Source: Cellulomonas sp. 73-145
GTDB taxonomy: Bacteria; Actinomycetota; Actinomycetes; Actinomycetales; Cellulomonadaceae
Length of the DNA stretch: 64,000 nt
Assembly: GCA_001898185.1 (NCBI GenBank)
Contig: MKTI01000006.1
Coordinates: 186,001 to 250,000 of the forward strand
Direction of reading: 5' to 3'
The notes beneath the pieces were generated by a model. The model did no database searches. It was not told where the DNA came from and worked only from the letters and a program-made list of their open reading frames with translations. Numbering within the stretch: the stretch's first letter is position 1; every line of letters starts with the position of its first letter. This document shows, in pieces, positions 7,688-15,702 of the stretch. Position numbers and translations under genes: made by a program.

Positions 7688-8058
7688 CCAGCGTGCTGGT
7701 CGACGACCAGGCGAAGGCCCTGGCCTTCTACACCGACGTGCTCGGCTTCATCGTGAAGAACGACGTGCCGCTGGGCGAGCACCGGTGGCTCACCGTGGTC
7801 GGCGCCGGCGAGCCGGACGGCGTCGAGCTGCTGCTCGAGCCCGACGAGCACCCCGCCGCGCGAGTCTTCAAGGAGGCGCTGGTGGCCGACGGGATCCCGT
7901 TCACGTCGTTCGCGGTGGACGACGTGCACGCGACCTATCAGGAGCTCGCTGCCCGCGGCGTCCGGTTCACCCAGCCGCCCGCCTCGATGGGACCGGTGGT
8001 CACCGCCGTGGTGGACGACACGTGCGGCAACCTGATCCAGCTCACCAGCCCGGCGTGA
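7669..8058 (+). CDS. VOC family protein (glyoxalase/bleomycin-resistance/dioxygenase fold)
   Basis: A 129-residue protein with two beta-alpha-beta-beta-beta modules of the vicinal oxygen chelate fold. The N-terminal pattern ITLTSVLVDDQAKALAFYTD is typical, and the C-terminal module ends with DDTCGNLIQLTSP, carrying an acidic residue and Gly-Asn typical of metal-binding VOC proteins. An AGGAGGAG ribosome-binding site precedes ATG 7669 inside the arsR gene. Small VOC proteins may be glyoxalases, dioxygenases or drug-binding proteins; the substrate cannot be assigned. Co-transcription with ArsR implies it is the repressor's main target. Confidence 0.88.
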   Translation: MPRITLTSVLVDDQAKALAFYTDVLGFIVKNDVPLGEHRWLTVVGAGEPDGVELLLEPDEHPAARVFKEALVADGIPFTSFAVDDVHATYQELAARGVRFTQPPASMGPVVTAVVDDTCGNLIQLTSPA

Positions 8059-8077
8059 TCGCGGCGGACCCGATGAA

Positions 8078-8515
8078 CTAGCGGAGGAGCTGTCCCAGGA
8101 TGAAGAGGGACAAACCCACCGCCCCGACGACGCGCCACGCGACGATCGCGCGGCGCTCTCGGTTCTTGGCATCCGGCGTGGTGACGACGAGCGGAACCGG
8201 CGGACCGAGCACACCGGCGACAATGCAGCCGAGTGCCAAGCTCCCGACCACGGCGAGGGGCCCGTACAGGATGGTCCCGATCAGCCATTCAGGGATGCTG
8301 CTTGGGAGGGTCAGACCGAGCACCATGGCCAACGGCGTCCAGGCCACCACCGCGACGATCCACGCCGCGCCCCACACCCTCCACCGCCACCGCACCTGGC
8401 CCCGGCTGGCCCGGTCCATCGCCAGGTCGACCTGAGCGCGATCGGCAGGACCGATCCAGACCGTCATCGCCTTCCACGCGCGCCACATGAGGCCGAACTC
8501 CCGCCGGGGCGTCAC
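8078..8515 (-). CDS. Small membrane protein, function unknown
   Basis: A 145-residue protein I do not recognise. An amphipathic N-terminal region (WRAWKAMTVWIGPADRAQVDLAMDRAS) is followed by three to four hydrophobic segments (VWGAAWIVAVVAWTPLAMVLG, IGTILYGPLAVVGSLALGCIVAGVLG, WRVVGAVGLSLFILGQLL). GTG 8515 is chosen because it overlaps the stop of the gene upstream (GTGA); an internal ATG at the MWRAW position is an alternative. It is the last gene of a minus-strand trio starting with the nuclease-helicase. Confidence 0.65.
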   Translation of the reverse strand: MTPRREFGLMWRAWKAMTVWIGPADRAQVDLAMDRASRGQVRWRWRVWGAAWIVAVVAWTPLAMVLGLTLPSSIPEWLIGTILYGPLAVVGSLALGCIVAGVLGPPVPLVVTTPDAKNRERRAIVAWRVVGAVGLSLFILGQLLR

Positions 8516-9057
8516 TGGCGGCTGACCGCTGCAGCGGAGGCGTGGAGCGCGGCCGCAACCCAGGAGCGCAGGTACTCGCCGTCCGCCACCCCGAGCCGCG
8601 ACGCGAACACTGGCAGTGCGGCCCACCCGCACACGCCCGCCAGCCCTGCCGCTAGATCGGTGAGCGCCCCTCGTGCGCCGGCGCCGCCGGGCTGCAGCGC
8701 CTGCACGGCGGTCAAGATGGCCATCGACAGCACGGCGAGCAGACCCAGGAACGTGATCGCGCGGGTGAGCGGATGCCAGCCGATCGTGGCGACGAGGCGT
8801 GAACCGGTGCCTTCCGTCACGATCCTGCCGCGCAGCACCGGAGACCACGAGTTCCGCACACCAGGGCGGGGCGCATTCAGCCGCACCCCGTCCGGGGCAG
8901 CGCGGCCCAGCACCATGCGCCGTCCGCCGAATCCCGTGCCGACCAGCGCCTCCCAGCGCGACGACACTCCGGCGCGCACGCAGCTCAGCGCCTCGTCGGG
9001 TGGCAGGGCGGAGACAAGGTCAACCGTTTCCGGCCGCCAACCCGCGAAGAGCCGCAC
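8512..9057 (-). CDS. Membrane protein of unknown function
   Basis: A 181-residue protein with a soluble N-terminal half (RLFAGWRPETVDLVSALPPDEALSCV and onwards) and two hydrophobic segments (AITFLGLLAVLSMAILTAVQAL and LTDLAAGLAGVCGWAALPVFA). GTG 9057 is the most credible start; the frame stays open further upstream but would overlap the nuclease-helicase gene. The gap to that gene is 68 bp, and the downstream membrane gene overlaps by 4 bp, so the three are probably co-transcribed. I know no family for it. Confidence 0.65.
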   Translation of the reverse strand: MRLFAGWRPETVDLVSALPPDEALSCVRAGVSSRWEALVGTGFGGRRMVLGRAAPDGVRLNAPRPGVRNSWSPVLRGRIVTEGTGSRLVATIGWHPLTRAITFLGLLAVLSMAILTAVQALQPGGAGARGALTDLAAGLAGVCGWAALPVFASRLGVADGEYLRSWVAAALHASAAAVSRQ

Positions 9058-9125
9058 GGCGGGCAGTCTGGCACCGCTCCCGGCGGCCGCCCTAGCGCCG
9101 CGCTCGCGCCTCGAGCGGCCCCGAG

Positions 9126-11009
9126 TCAGCGCGCGGGTCTGAGCAGCGAGCGGAGCTTCGCCTGCGTCTCCTCGTCGGTGGAGAAGAGCACGGTGCCGAC
9201 CATTCCGCGGGTGAGCAGCACCTTGTAGACGTTGCGGACCAGGCGGTCGAACGTCGCATCGTCCACGGTCTTCCTCGACCGGAAGTCGGGGTCCCGGTTG
9301 TGCTCGCGACGGGCGACCCAGCGGTCGCCGCGCCAGACGAGGTCCGGGCCGAGGATCACGCCGTTCCACGAGTACTCGAAGCCTTGGGCGGTGTAGACGC
9401 AGCCGACCTGCTCGAACCCACCCTCGGCGGTGGCCCACAACGCAGAGGGCGGCGCATCGCCGACGGCACGCTCCCCGCGCACGTTCCACGGCCGCGCCCA
9501 GTCCCCGATGACGACGTCGTCGACCAGCGTCCCGTCCGAGCGCGGATCGCTCCACGGCCAGCAGTAGCCGGCCGTCATCCGGGCGTTCATCCCGGACGCG
9601 AGCTTGTCCCGGAGGCGCGACTCCAGGTCGGCGGGGGAATCGGCCATCTCGACGACGAACCGGTCGTCGCCCGTCCACGGTTCGGGGCCGCCACCGTCGA
9701 GGCCGAGCAGCCGCAGCACCCACTCGACCCAGGCGTCGCTGCCGCCTGACCGGAACTGACCCTTCAGGTCCACCTCGAGCACCCGCAGACCGCGACGCTC
9801 CGCGTGCTCCCGGATCTCGTGCACGGAGCCCATCTCGCCCGGCCGCACCACCTGGTGCTGGTCGAGCAGGAACACCGGGACCCGCGCCGCGTCGAACAGC
9901 TCGTCGACCTGCGGCCGAGCCTCGACGCGGACCTCCTTGCGCGTGTACCGGTTCACCGAGGTGGCCCTCAGCCGGTGCGCCTCGTCGAGGATCAGCACGT
10001 CGAGGCCATTGCGCTCAGCCGTCATGAAGCTGTTGAAGTACGCGAACAGGTTCTTCGTGCGAGGCGAGCCGCGCCCGGCGACGGCGCGCAGCGTCTGCGT
10101 GAACGACCGCGACCCCGTGCCGTGCATCACCGTGCGACCTTCACGGGCGAGCTCACCGAGGAGCGACAGGGCGATGACGCTCTTGCCGCTGCCCGGACCG
10201 CCGGACACGACCACGACGGTCTTCGTGTCCGCGCGGGTCGCGGTCCGGACGGTGTTCAGCACGAGCTCGTACGCCACGCGCTGCTCGTCGAGCAGCTCGA
10301 ACTGCTCACGCTGCCGGATCTCGTCGGCCGCGACCGACAGCAGCTGCCGCGACGGTGCGACGTGCGAGGACAGCAGCCGGTCGGCCGCCCGCACGCCCGA
10401 CACGGGCGCGAGGCGCGACCGCAGGAACTCGTGGAAGTCAGCCCGGTGCTGGCCGGTGAACAGCCTTGACGCGGCTCCGACACCCGGAGACCGCAGGTCC
10501 GTGATGCCGTCCTCGGACGCATTGTGCAGATAGGCGGCTCCGACGATCGACTCCGGCGCCGACGAGAGGACTGCGGTGAAGTCGCGCAGGTAGTCGACGT
10601 AGCCGTCGACCTGCAACGCCGGGTGCAGGACGGGTCGGTAGCGGGCCCCGTCGACGTCGAGCAGCGTCTCGCTACCTTCCCAGCGTCGAGCGCGACTCCA
10701 CTGCTTCAGCTCGATGGCGACGTAACTGGGGTCACCGGTCCTCGGATGGACTCCTGCCAGCACGACGTCCGCGCGCTTGCTCGTCATCGGCATCTGGTAC
10801 TCGAGCAGCACCTCGACGGCGCCGAGATCCGCCTGCCGGAGGTCGTCGGCCAGCGCGCTCAACGACGAGCGCCACGACCGGCGCTCGCTCTCGCCTGGCC
10901 TACCGACGCCCTGGTACATGAGGAAGTCGGCGAGCGCGCGCTCGATGACACTGAAGTCCGAGCCGGCGTATGCGATGAGCTCCGCGGCGCTGCGGCGCAA
11001 CGCATCCAC
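9126..11009 (-). CDS. DUF2075 superfamily 1-type helicase/ATPase with N-terminal PD-(D/E)XK-like nuclease
   Basis: A 627-residue, two-part protein. Residues 1-230 include VEVLLEYQM (E70), KRADVVLAG (D81) and IELKQW (E100, K102), matching the PD-(D/E)XK nuclease arrangement. From residue 260 comes a P-loop helicase-like module: Walker A GGPGSGKS (270-277), Walker B LDEAH (341-345), a LLDQHQVVRPGE motif III-like segment, YTAQGFEYSWNGVIL and LLTRGMVGTVLFS near the end. This is the DUF2075/schlafen-like ATPase type often found in phage-defence loci. GTG 11009 has a GGGGGA ribosome-binding site. Two small membrane proteins follow on the same strand. The defence role is inferred from domain make-up and neighbourhood. 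Confidence 0.85.
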   Translation of the reverse strand: MDALRRSAAELIAYAGSDFSVIERALADFLMYQGVGRPGESERRSWRSSLSALADDLRQADLGAVEVLLEYQMPMTSKRADVVLAGVHPRTGDPSYVAIELKQWSRARRWEGSETLLDVDGARYRPVLHPALQVDGYVDYLRDFTAVLSSAPESIVGAAYLHNASEDGITDLRSPGVGAASRLFTGQHRADFHEFLRSRLAPVSGVRAADRLLSSHVAPSRQLLSVAADEIRQREQFELLDEQRVAYELVLNTVRTATRADTKTVVVVSGGPGSGKSVIALSLLGELAREGRTVMHGTGSRSFTQTLRAVAGRGSPRTKNLFAYFNSFMTAERNGLDVLILDEAHRLRATSVNRYTRKEVRVEARPQVDELFDAARVPVFLLDQHQVVRPGEMGSVHEIREHAERRGLRVLEVDLKGQFRSGGSDAWVEWVLRLLGLDGGGPEPWTGDDRFVVEMADSPADLESRLRDKLASGMNARMTAGYCWPWSDPRSDGTLVDDVVIGDWARPWNVRGERAVGDAPPSALWATAEGGFEQVGCVYTAQGFEYSWNGVILGPDLVWRGDRWVARREHNRDPDFRSRKTVDDATFDRLVRNVYKVLLTRGMVGTVLFSTDEETQAKLRSLLRPAR

Positions 11010-11187
11010 GACGGGGTCCCCCAGGCAGCACGAATGAACGTGCGGGGGGACATGTCCGACCGCTCACGCGGGGAAGTCCGTCGATCCGCTGACGGGGGAA
11101 CACTAGCCAGCCTCACTGGCGTCGCATCTGATGCTGATGCGCGCGGCGCTGGCGGACGGAGGCCGACGGCGTGATGCAGCGGGTTCC

Positions 11188-11730
11188 TCAGGTGGCTGAC
11201 GCGCGGAGCGCGGTCTGGAGACGGGCGATGATCCTGCCGAGCTCGCCGGTGGACAGCAGGCCTGCCCCGAGCGGGCCCGACGAGTTCTCGCCGACCGGCG
11301 GCAGCGTCAGCAGTGCTGCTCGCACCTCGCCGGACGCGTGGCCGACCTGCCACTCGATCTCCGCGCTCACCGCATCCGGCTGATCCGGGTGTGCCAGGCC
11401 GACGGCCAGCGCGGCGTATCCGGCGGCACCCAACGCATGCGCCCCCATGTGCGCGACCCCCGCTGCCTGCGCCGCGGCACGGGCAGCCGCCACGGCGGCG
11501 GCGCCGTGCACGTCCCGGGCGGCTCGGCCGGCGACGAACCGTCGTGCGATCTCACCGGCCGCGCTCAGCTCACCACGGCCGAAGGCGCGGGCACGCGCGA
11601 TGGCGTCCCGCGGGCGGTCGTCGTCGGGCGCCTCGGCCTCGAACAGGTCGAGCACGCGCTCCGCGCAGTCAGCCGCCCACAGCGCGACGGTGCGGCGGTC
11701 GGGCTCGCTGAGCGACTGGGGGGACGGCAC
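11188..11730 (-). CDS. Imm5-like putative immunity protein
   Basis: A 180-residue, Ala-rich helical protein. The N-terminal pattern LWAADCAERVLDLFE...PDDDRPRDAIARARAFGRGE and the central run of Ala-rich helices resemble the Imm-5-like immunity domain of polymorphic toxin systems. There is no signal peptide or membrane segment, so it is cytoplasmic. No toxin gene lies beside it, making it an orphan immunity protein or a relative with another job. It is on the same strand as the nuclease-helicase but separated by 178 bp that must hold the latter's promoter, so it is probably a separate unit. Confidence 0.7.
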   Translation of the reverse strand: MPSPQSLSEPDRRTVALWAADCAERVLDLFEAEAPDDDRPRDAIARARAFGRGELSAAGEIARRFVAGRAARDVHGAAAVAAARAAAQAAGVAHMGAHALGAAGYAALAVGLAHPDQPDAVSAEIEWQVGHASGEVRAALLTLPPVGENSSGPLGAGLLSTGELGRIIARLQTALRASAT

Positions 11731-11762
11731 GTCGCCACCCTGCCACCGTCGTGCCCACGCCA

Positions 11763-11801
11763 GGACGGCCGGGCCCGGCGACGACGCCGGCCCGGCCGTC
11801 C
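11763..11801 (-). terminator. Terminator of the sugar-acid operon
   Basis: A 17-18-bp GC stem with a single bulged C and an ACGA loop (left arm 11763-11780, right arm 11785-11801) lies 10 bp beyond the stop of the aldolase gene. It should end the long minus-strand operon before the Imm5-like gene. Confidence 0.75.
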
Positions 11802-11810
11802 GGCGTCGAC

Positions 11811-12773
11811 CTAGCGGGCACCCGCCAGCTGCGCCACCGGTCCCAGGCTCTGCCGCTCCAGCACGGCCACCACGGCGGCCTTCTCCTCGGCGTTCAGGTT
11901 CTGCAGCGGCGCCTGGAGCAGGTCGTTCTCGATGATGCCGCGGTGCACCTGCGCCGCCTTGAACGCTCCGAGGGTCGCGCTGAACGGGCTGATCCGCTTC
12001 GCGGCGATCTTGGCGATCAGCCGCAGCTTGTGCAGCCGCTCCTGCTCGGCACGGGCGGTGTCCCAGTCACCGGCGACGGCGGCGTCGTACACGCGGACGA
12101 AGCCGTGGGGGTCGATGTTCGCGACGCCGACGATCATCCCGTGCGCCCCCTGGAAGATGGCGGCGTCCCCCGTGATGTCCGAGCCCGTGATTACGGCGAA
12201 CCCCGGCAGGTCGCGGGTCTCCTCGATGATGTAGCGGAAGCCGTCCTCCTCGTCGCTGGTGTCCTTGACCCCGGCGATCACGCCGTCGTGCGCCAGCTGC
12301 ACCGTGAGCTCGGCCGGCAGCTTGACGCCGACGAAGCCCGGGATGTCGTACGCGTACAGCGGCAGGTCGGCGTGGGCGGCGTGGATGGCGCGGAAGTGCG
12401 CGTCGATCTCGGTCCAACCGACCGAGCCGTAGAACGGCGGGGTGCTGACCAGGCCGTCGATCGCGTACCGGACGGAGATGGCGGCGTTGTGCAGCGCCCG
12501 ACGGGTGCCGATGTCGGTCACCCCCACCAGGACGGGGATGCGCCCGGCCACCACGCGGGTCACCGTGTCCAGCACCGTCTCGCGTTGCTCGTCCGTCAGG
12601 TACGGCCCCTCGCCGCCGGTGCCGAGGGCGAAGATCGCGTGCACCCCGGCGGACACCTCGAACTCGACGAGGCGTTCCAGGGAGGCGACGTCCACCTCGC
12701 CGTCGGGGGTCAGCGGCGTGGTGATGGGCGGGATGACGCCGTGCAGGGGCACGTTCGGGTCGATGCTCGTCAT
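11811..12773 (-). CDS. Dihydrodipicolinate synthase / N-acetylneuraminate lyase family aldolase
   Basis: A 320-residue class I aldolase of the DHDPS/NAL family. GTGGEG (51-56) is the carboxylate-binding loop, Tyr142 (YAYDIPG) the catalytic tyrosine and Lys170 (IAGVKDTS) the Schiff-base lysine. It is encoded with an enolase-superfamily dehydratase, an SDR and a sugar importer rather than lysine genes, so the likely reaction is retro-aldol cleavage (or dehydration) of a 2-keto-3-deoxy sugar acid to pyruvate plus an aldehyde. It is the last gene of the operon. The exact sugar is unknown. Confidence 0.9.
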   Translation of the reverse strand: MTSIDPNVPLHGVIPPITTPLTPDGEVDVASLERLVEFEVSAGVHAIFALGTGGEGPYLTDEQRETVLDTVTRVVAGRIPVLVGVTDIGTRRALHNAAISVRYAIDGLVSTPPFYGSVGWTEIDAHFRAIHAAHADLPLYAYDIPGFVGVKLPAELTVQLAHDGVIAGVKDTSDEEDGFRYIIEETRDLPGFAVITGSDITGDAAIFQGAHGMIVGVANIDPHGFVRVYDAAVAGDWDTARAEQERLHKLRLIAKIAAKRISPFSATLGAFKAAQVHRGIIENDLLQAPLQNLNAEEKAAVVAVLERQSLGPVAQLAGAR

Positions 12774-12831
12774 TTTCCTGCGTTTCTGTGGTGGTCTGGC
12801 AAAGGGAGTTGTCGCGGGGACAGAAGGGCGC

Positions 12832-13557
12832 TCAGCCCCACTGCGCCTCGGTCATCGGCCGCAGCGCCGTCTCGAGGATGCGGAAATGGCGCGGGCGGGT
12901 CAGGACGAAGTAGATGAGCTCCGCGATGTCGTCGGGCCGCATCATTCCCTGCAGCTGCTCGCTGCCGTCCGTGCGGCCGCGGTGGTCGTCGATCGCGAAA
13001 TGCGTCCACACCCCGCCGGGCGCGATGTTCGTCGCGCGGACGCCCTTCTCGCGCAGCTCGTTGTCCAGGGCGCGCGTCAGGCCGATCTGCGCGAACTTGC
13101 TCGCGGAGTAGACCGCCTCGCCGGGCAGCCCGCGGCGGCCCGCCTCGCTCGCCACCGTCACCAGGTCGCCACCGCCGGCGGCCACGATGTGCGGCACGGC
13201 GGCGTGGTAGAGGTTGATGGTCCCCTGCACATTCGTGCGGATCATCTCGTCCTCGTGCGCCGTCGGGACGTCCAGGAACTGCCCGTAGCTGCCGACCCCG
13301 GCGTTGGCCACCGCGATGTCGATGCGCCCGAACTCCGCCGCGGTGTCGGCGACGAACTCCTCCACCGTCGCACGGTCGCCCACGTCGCCCGCCCGCACCA
13401 GCGACCCCTCGAGCCCCAGGTCCTTGCCGGACCGGGACAGCAGCCCCAGCTTCACGCCGTGCGCGTGCAGCAGCCGCGCCAGCGACTCGCCGATCCCGGA
13501 GCTTGCACCGGTGATCACGGCCACCTTGCCGCTCAGGTCCACCGTCTCGTACGTCAT
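12832..13557 (-). CDS. SDR family NAD(P)-dependent oxidoreductase
   Basis: A 241-residue classical short-chain dehydrogenase. The cofactor motif TGASSGIG is at residues 16-23, NAG (IAVANAGVG) is present, and the catalytic YSASK follows the usual serine-region strand (GDLVTVASEAG). In this operon it could oxidise the imported sugar or lactone, or an intermediate. Fifty-eight bases separate it from the aldolase gene and 36 from the dehydratase, consistent with one transcript. Substrate and NAD/NADP preference cannot be read with confidence. Confidence 0.9.
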   Translation of the reverse strand: MTYETVDLSGKVAVITGASSGIGESLARLLHAHGVKLGLLSRSGKDLGLEGSLVRAGDVGDRATVEEFVADTAAEFGRIDIAVANAGVGSYGQFLDVPTAHEDEMIRTNVQGTINLYHAAVPHIVAAGGGDLVTVASEAGRRGLPGEAVYSASKFAQIGLTRALDNELREKGVRATNIAPGGVWTHFAIDDHRGRTDGSEQLQGMMRPDDIAELIYFVLTRPRHFRILETALRPMTEAQWG

Positions 13558-13593
13558 GTCAGTGCAGTCCTTCCGTGTGCCAGCGGGTGGGAG

Positions 13594-14745
13594 TCAGAGA
13601 GCCAGCGCGTGTGCGCGCAGGTAGTCGCGGTCGAGGGTCAGGCCGTGGCCCGGGGCCGTCGGCGGGTGGTAGCGGCCGTGCTCGACGCGGCCGGCCGAGG
13701 CGACGATGCCCAGGTCGGTCCACGTGCCGCCGTCCGTCATCTCGGCGCTGGCGATGTTCGGCACCGCCGCGAGGATGCTGGCGCTCAGCTCCATGACGAA
13801 GTGCGGGGTCATCGGCAGGTTGCGGGTGCGGGCCGCCGCCGCGATGTCGAGGTAGCCGGTGATCCCGCCGACGCGGCCGAGGTCCGCCTGCACGAAGTCG
13901 ACGGCCTGGGCGTCGAAGTACTGCACGAACTGCGCGGCGGTGTACACGTTCTCGCCCAGGGCGATCGGCGTGCTCACGTGCTCGGCGAGCCGCCGGTGGG
14001 ACGGGATGTCGTCCGACGGCAGCGGCTCCTCGACCCACAGCAGGTCGAACTGCTCGAACCGCTTGAAGGCGCGCACGGCAGCCGGGTAGTCCCACCCCTG
14101 GTTGGCGTCGACGGCCAGCGGGAACATCCCGACCGCCTCGCGGATCTTGGCCAGCCGCTCGACGTCCTCCTCGAGGTCCGGCTTGCCCACCTTCACCTTG
14201 GCGGCGACATACCCGTCGGCCTGCCAGCGGCGCACCTGCTCGACCACCTCGTCGACGGACTTGTTCAGGTTGATGCCGCTGCCGTACAGCGGCACGACGT
14301 CACGCACCCGGCCGATCAGGTCCACCACGTTCACGCCGAGCGACTTGCCCAGCAGGTCCCAGAACGCGATGTCGAACGCGGAGATCGCGTGCGTGGTGAC
14401 GCCCGCTCCACCGACGTCGTGCACGTACTTGTACATCTCGTGCCACAGCCCCCGCGGGGACACGGGGCGCCCGACGACGGTCGGCGCGATCTCCCGCGCC
14501 AGCGCGCCGATGGTCGCCGCGCCCATCCCGGAGGTGTGGCTGAACCCCGTCCCGACCAGGCCGTTGTCGCCCCGGACGTCCACCACCGTGACCTCGATGT
14601 CGGTCACCCGGTGGATCTGGTCGCCCCACGGCCCCTCGGGCAGCGGCACGCGGGCCAGGGCGATCTCCACCTCGTCGATCCGCGGCACCGCCACCGGCGC
14701 CCGCCGGTCCGCCGACACCTCGGCGGCAAATGCGATATCAGACAT
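13594..14745 (-). CDS. Mandelate racemase / muconate lactonizing enzyme family protein, probable sugar-acid dehydratase
   Basis: A 383-residue enolase-superfamily enzyme with the full mandelate-racemase-subgroup active site. KVK has bases at K183/K185, the metal ligands are D213 (VDANQGW), E239 (WVEEP) and E265 (ALGEN), and a D288-H315 dyad (QADLG, TPHF) is present. This set is typical of acid-sugar dehydratases such as fuconate, rhamnonate, galactarate or gluconate dehydratases. Next to a DHDPS-family aldolase and a sugar importer, dehydration of an aldonic or aldaric acid to a 2-keto-3-deoxy acid is the natural prediction. The substrate is unresolved. Confidence 0.92.
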   Translation of the reverse strand: MSDIAFAAEVSADRRAPVAVPRIDEVEIALARVPLPEGPWGDQIHRVTDIEVTVVDVRGDNGLVGTGFSHTSGMGAATIGALAREIAPTVVGRPVSPRGLWHEMYKYVHDVGGAGVTTHAISAFDIAFWDLLGKSLGVNVVDLIGRVRDVVPLYGSGINLNKSVDEVVEQVRRWQADGYVAAKVKVGKPDLEEDVERLAKIREAVGMFPLAVDANQGWDYPAAVRAFKRFEQFDLLWVEEPLPSDDIPSHRRLAEHVSTPIALGENVYTAAQFVQYFDAQAVDFVQADLGRVGGITGYLDIAAAARTRNLPMTPHFVMELSASILAAVPNIASAEMTDGGTWTDLGIVASAGRVEHGRYHPPTAPGHGLTLDRDYLRAHALAL

Positions 14746-14772
14746 TCGTCTTTCCTATCTGTGAAGTCGAGC

Positions 14773-15702
14773 TCAACCCTTGACGGCACCCGCCGCCAGC
14801 CCCCCGATCAGCTGCTTCTGCACCAGCATGAATCCGACGAGAACGGGAACCGCCGCAATCACGCCGCCGGCCGTCAGCAGGTCCCACCGGATCTGGTAGT
14901 CGCCGATGAACAGCTGCAGCCCCACGGGAATGGTCTGGCTGGCGGTGCTGGACGTGAACGTCAACGCGTACAGGAACTCGTTCCACGCGAAGATGAAGAT
15001 GTACGTCCCGGCAGCCGTCAGGCCCGGCCGCAGCAACGGCACGAGGATGTGCCGCACCATCTGCATCGGGCTGCAGCCGTCGACCGTCGCCGCCTCGTCC
15101 AGCTCCTTGGGCAGCCCGTCGAGGAATCCCTTGAGCAGGTAGGTGGCGAACGGCGTCGCGAAGGTGACGTAGATCAGCACCAGGCCGGCGCGCGAGTTCA
15201 GCAGGTGCCCCGAGCGGAGCATCGTCGACAGCGGGATCACCAGCAGCACCGCGGGGAACAGCTGCGCGACCAGCAGGGCGGTCAGCACCGTCGTCCGGCC
15301 GCGGAAGCGGAACCGGGACAGCGAGATCGCCGCGGCACTGGCCACCACCAGGGAGAACAGCACCGTGCCCAGGGCGGTGATCGCGCTGTTCACCATGTAG
15401 TGCACGAACGGCGTGGTGGCGAACAGCTCGGAGTACCCCTGCACCGAGAAGTGCGTGGGCAGCCGGCTCATCCCGTAGGCGATCAGCTGGTCCTGCGGCG
15501 TCACGGAGGTCACGGCCATCACCACGTACGGCCCGAGCGTGCACACCATCCACAGCGCGATCACCACGTACAGCGCCGGCCGTCCGAGGCTCCGCTTCAG
15601 CCCGGCCCCCAGCGGGACGGACCGGCGCTCGGCGACGGCACGCGACCGCCGCTCGCTCCGGGTGCGACCGCCGGCCACCCCGGCCCTCTCCAGCACCACC
15701 AT
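14773..15702 (-). CDS. ABC sugar transporter permease (MalG/CUT1 type)
   Basis: A 309-residue inner-membrane permease with six hydrophobic segments and the EAA loop in the form KELDEAATVDGCSPMQMVRHILVPLLRPG, the site contacting the ATPase. It ends with the usual LIGGLAAGAVKG tail. ATG 15702 (or the adjacent GTG 15705) overlaps the stop of the other permease and follows a GGGAGG site. The frame is open far upstream, but that part is a shadow of the MalF-like gene. No ATPase is encoded here; CUT1 systems often share a housekeeping MsiK-type ATPase. Confidence 0.92.
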   Translation of the reverse strand: MVVLERAGVAGGRTRSERRSRAVAERRSVPLGAGLKRSLGRPALYVVIALWMVCTLGPYVVMAVTSVTPQDQLIAYGMSRLPTHFSVQGYSELFATTPFVHYMVNSAITALGTVLFSLVVASAAAISLSRFRFRGRTTVLTALLVAQLFPAVLLVIPLSTMLRSGHLLNSRAGLVLIYVTFATPFATYLLKGFLDGLPKELDEAATVDGCSPMQMVRHILVPLLRPGLTAAGTYIFIFAWNEFLYALTFTSSTASQTIPVGLQLFIGDYQIRWDLLTAGGVIAAVPVLVGFMLVQKQLIGGLAAGAVKG

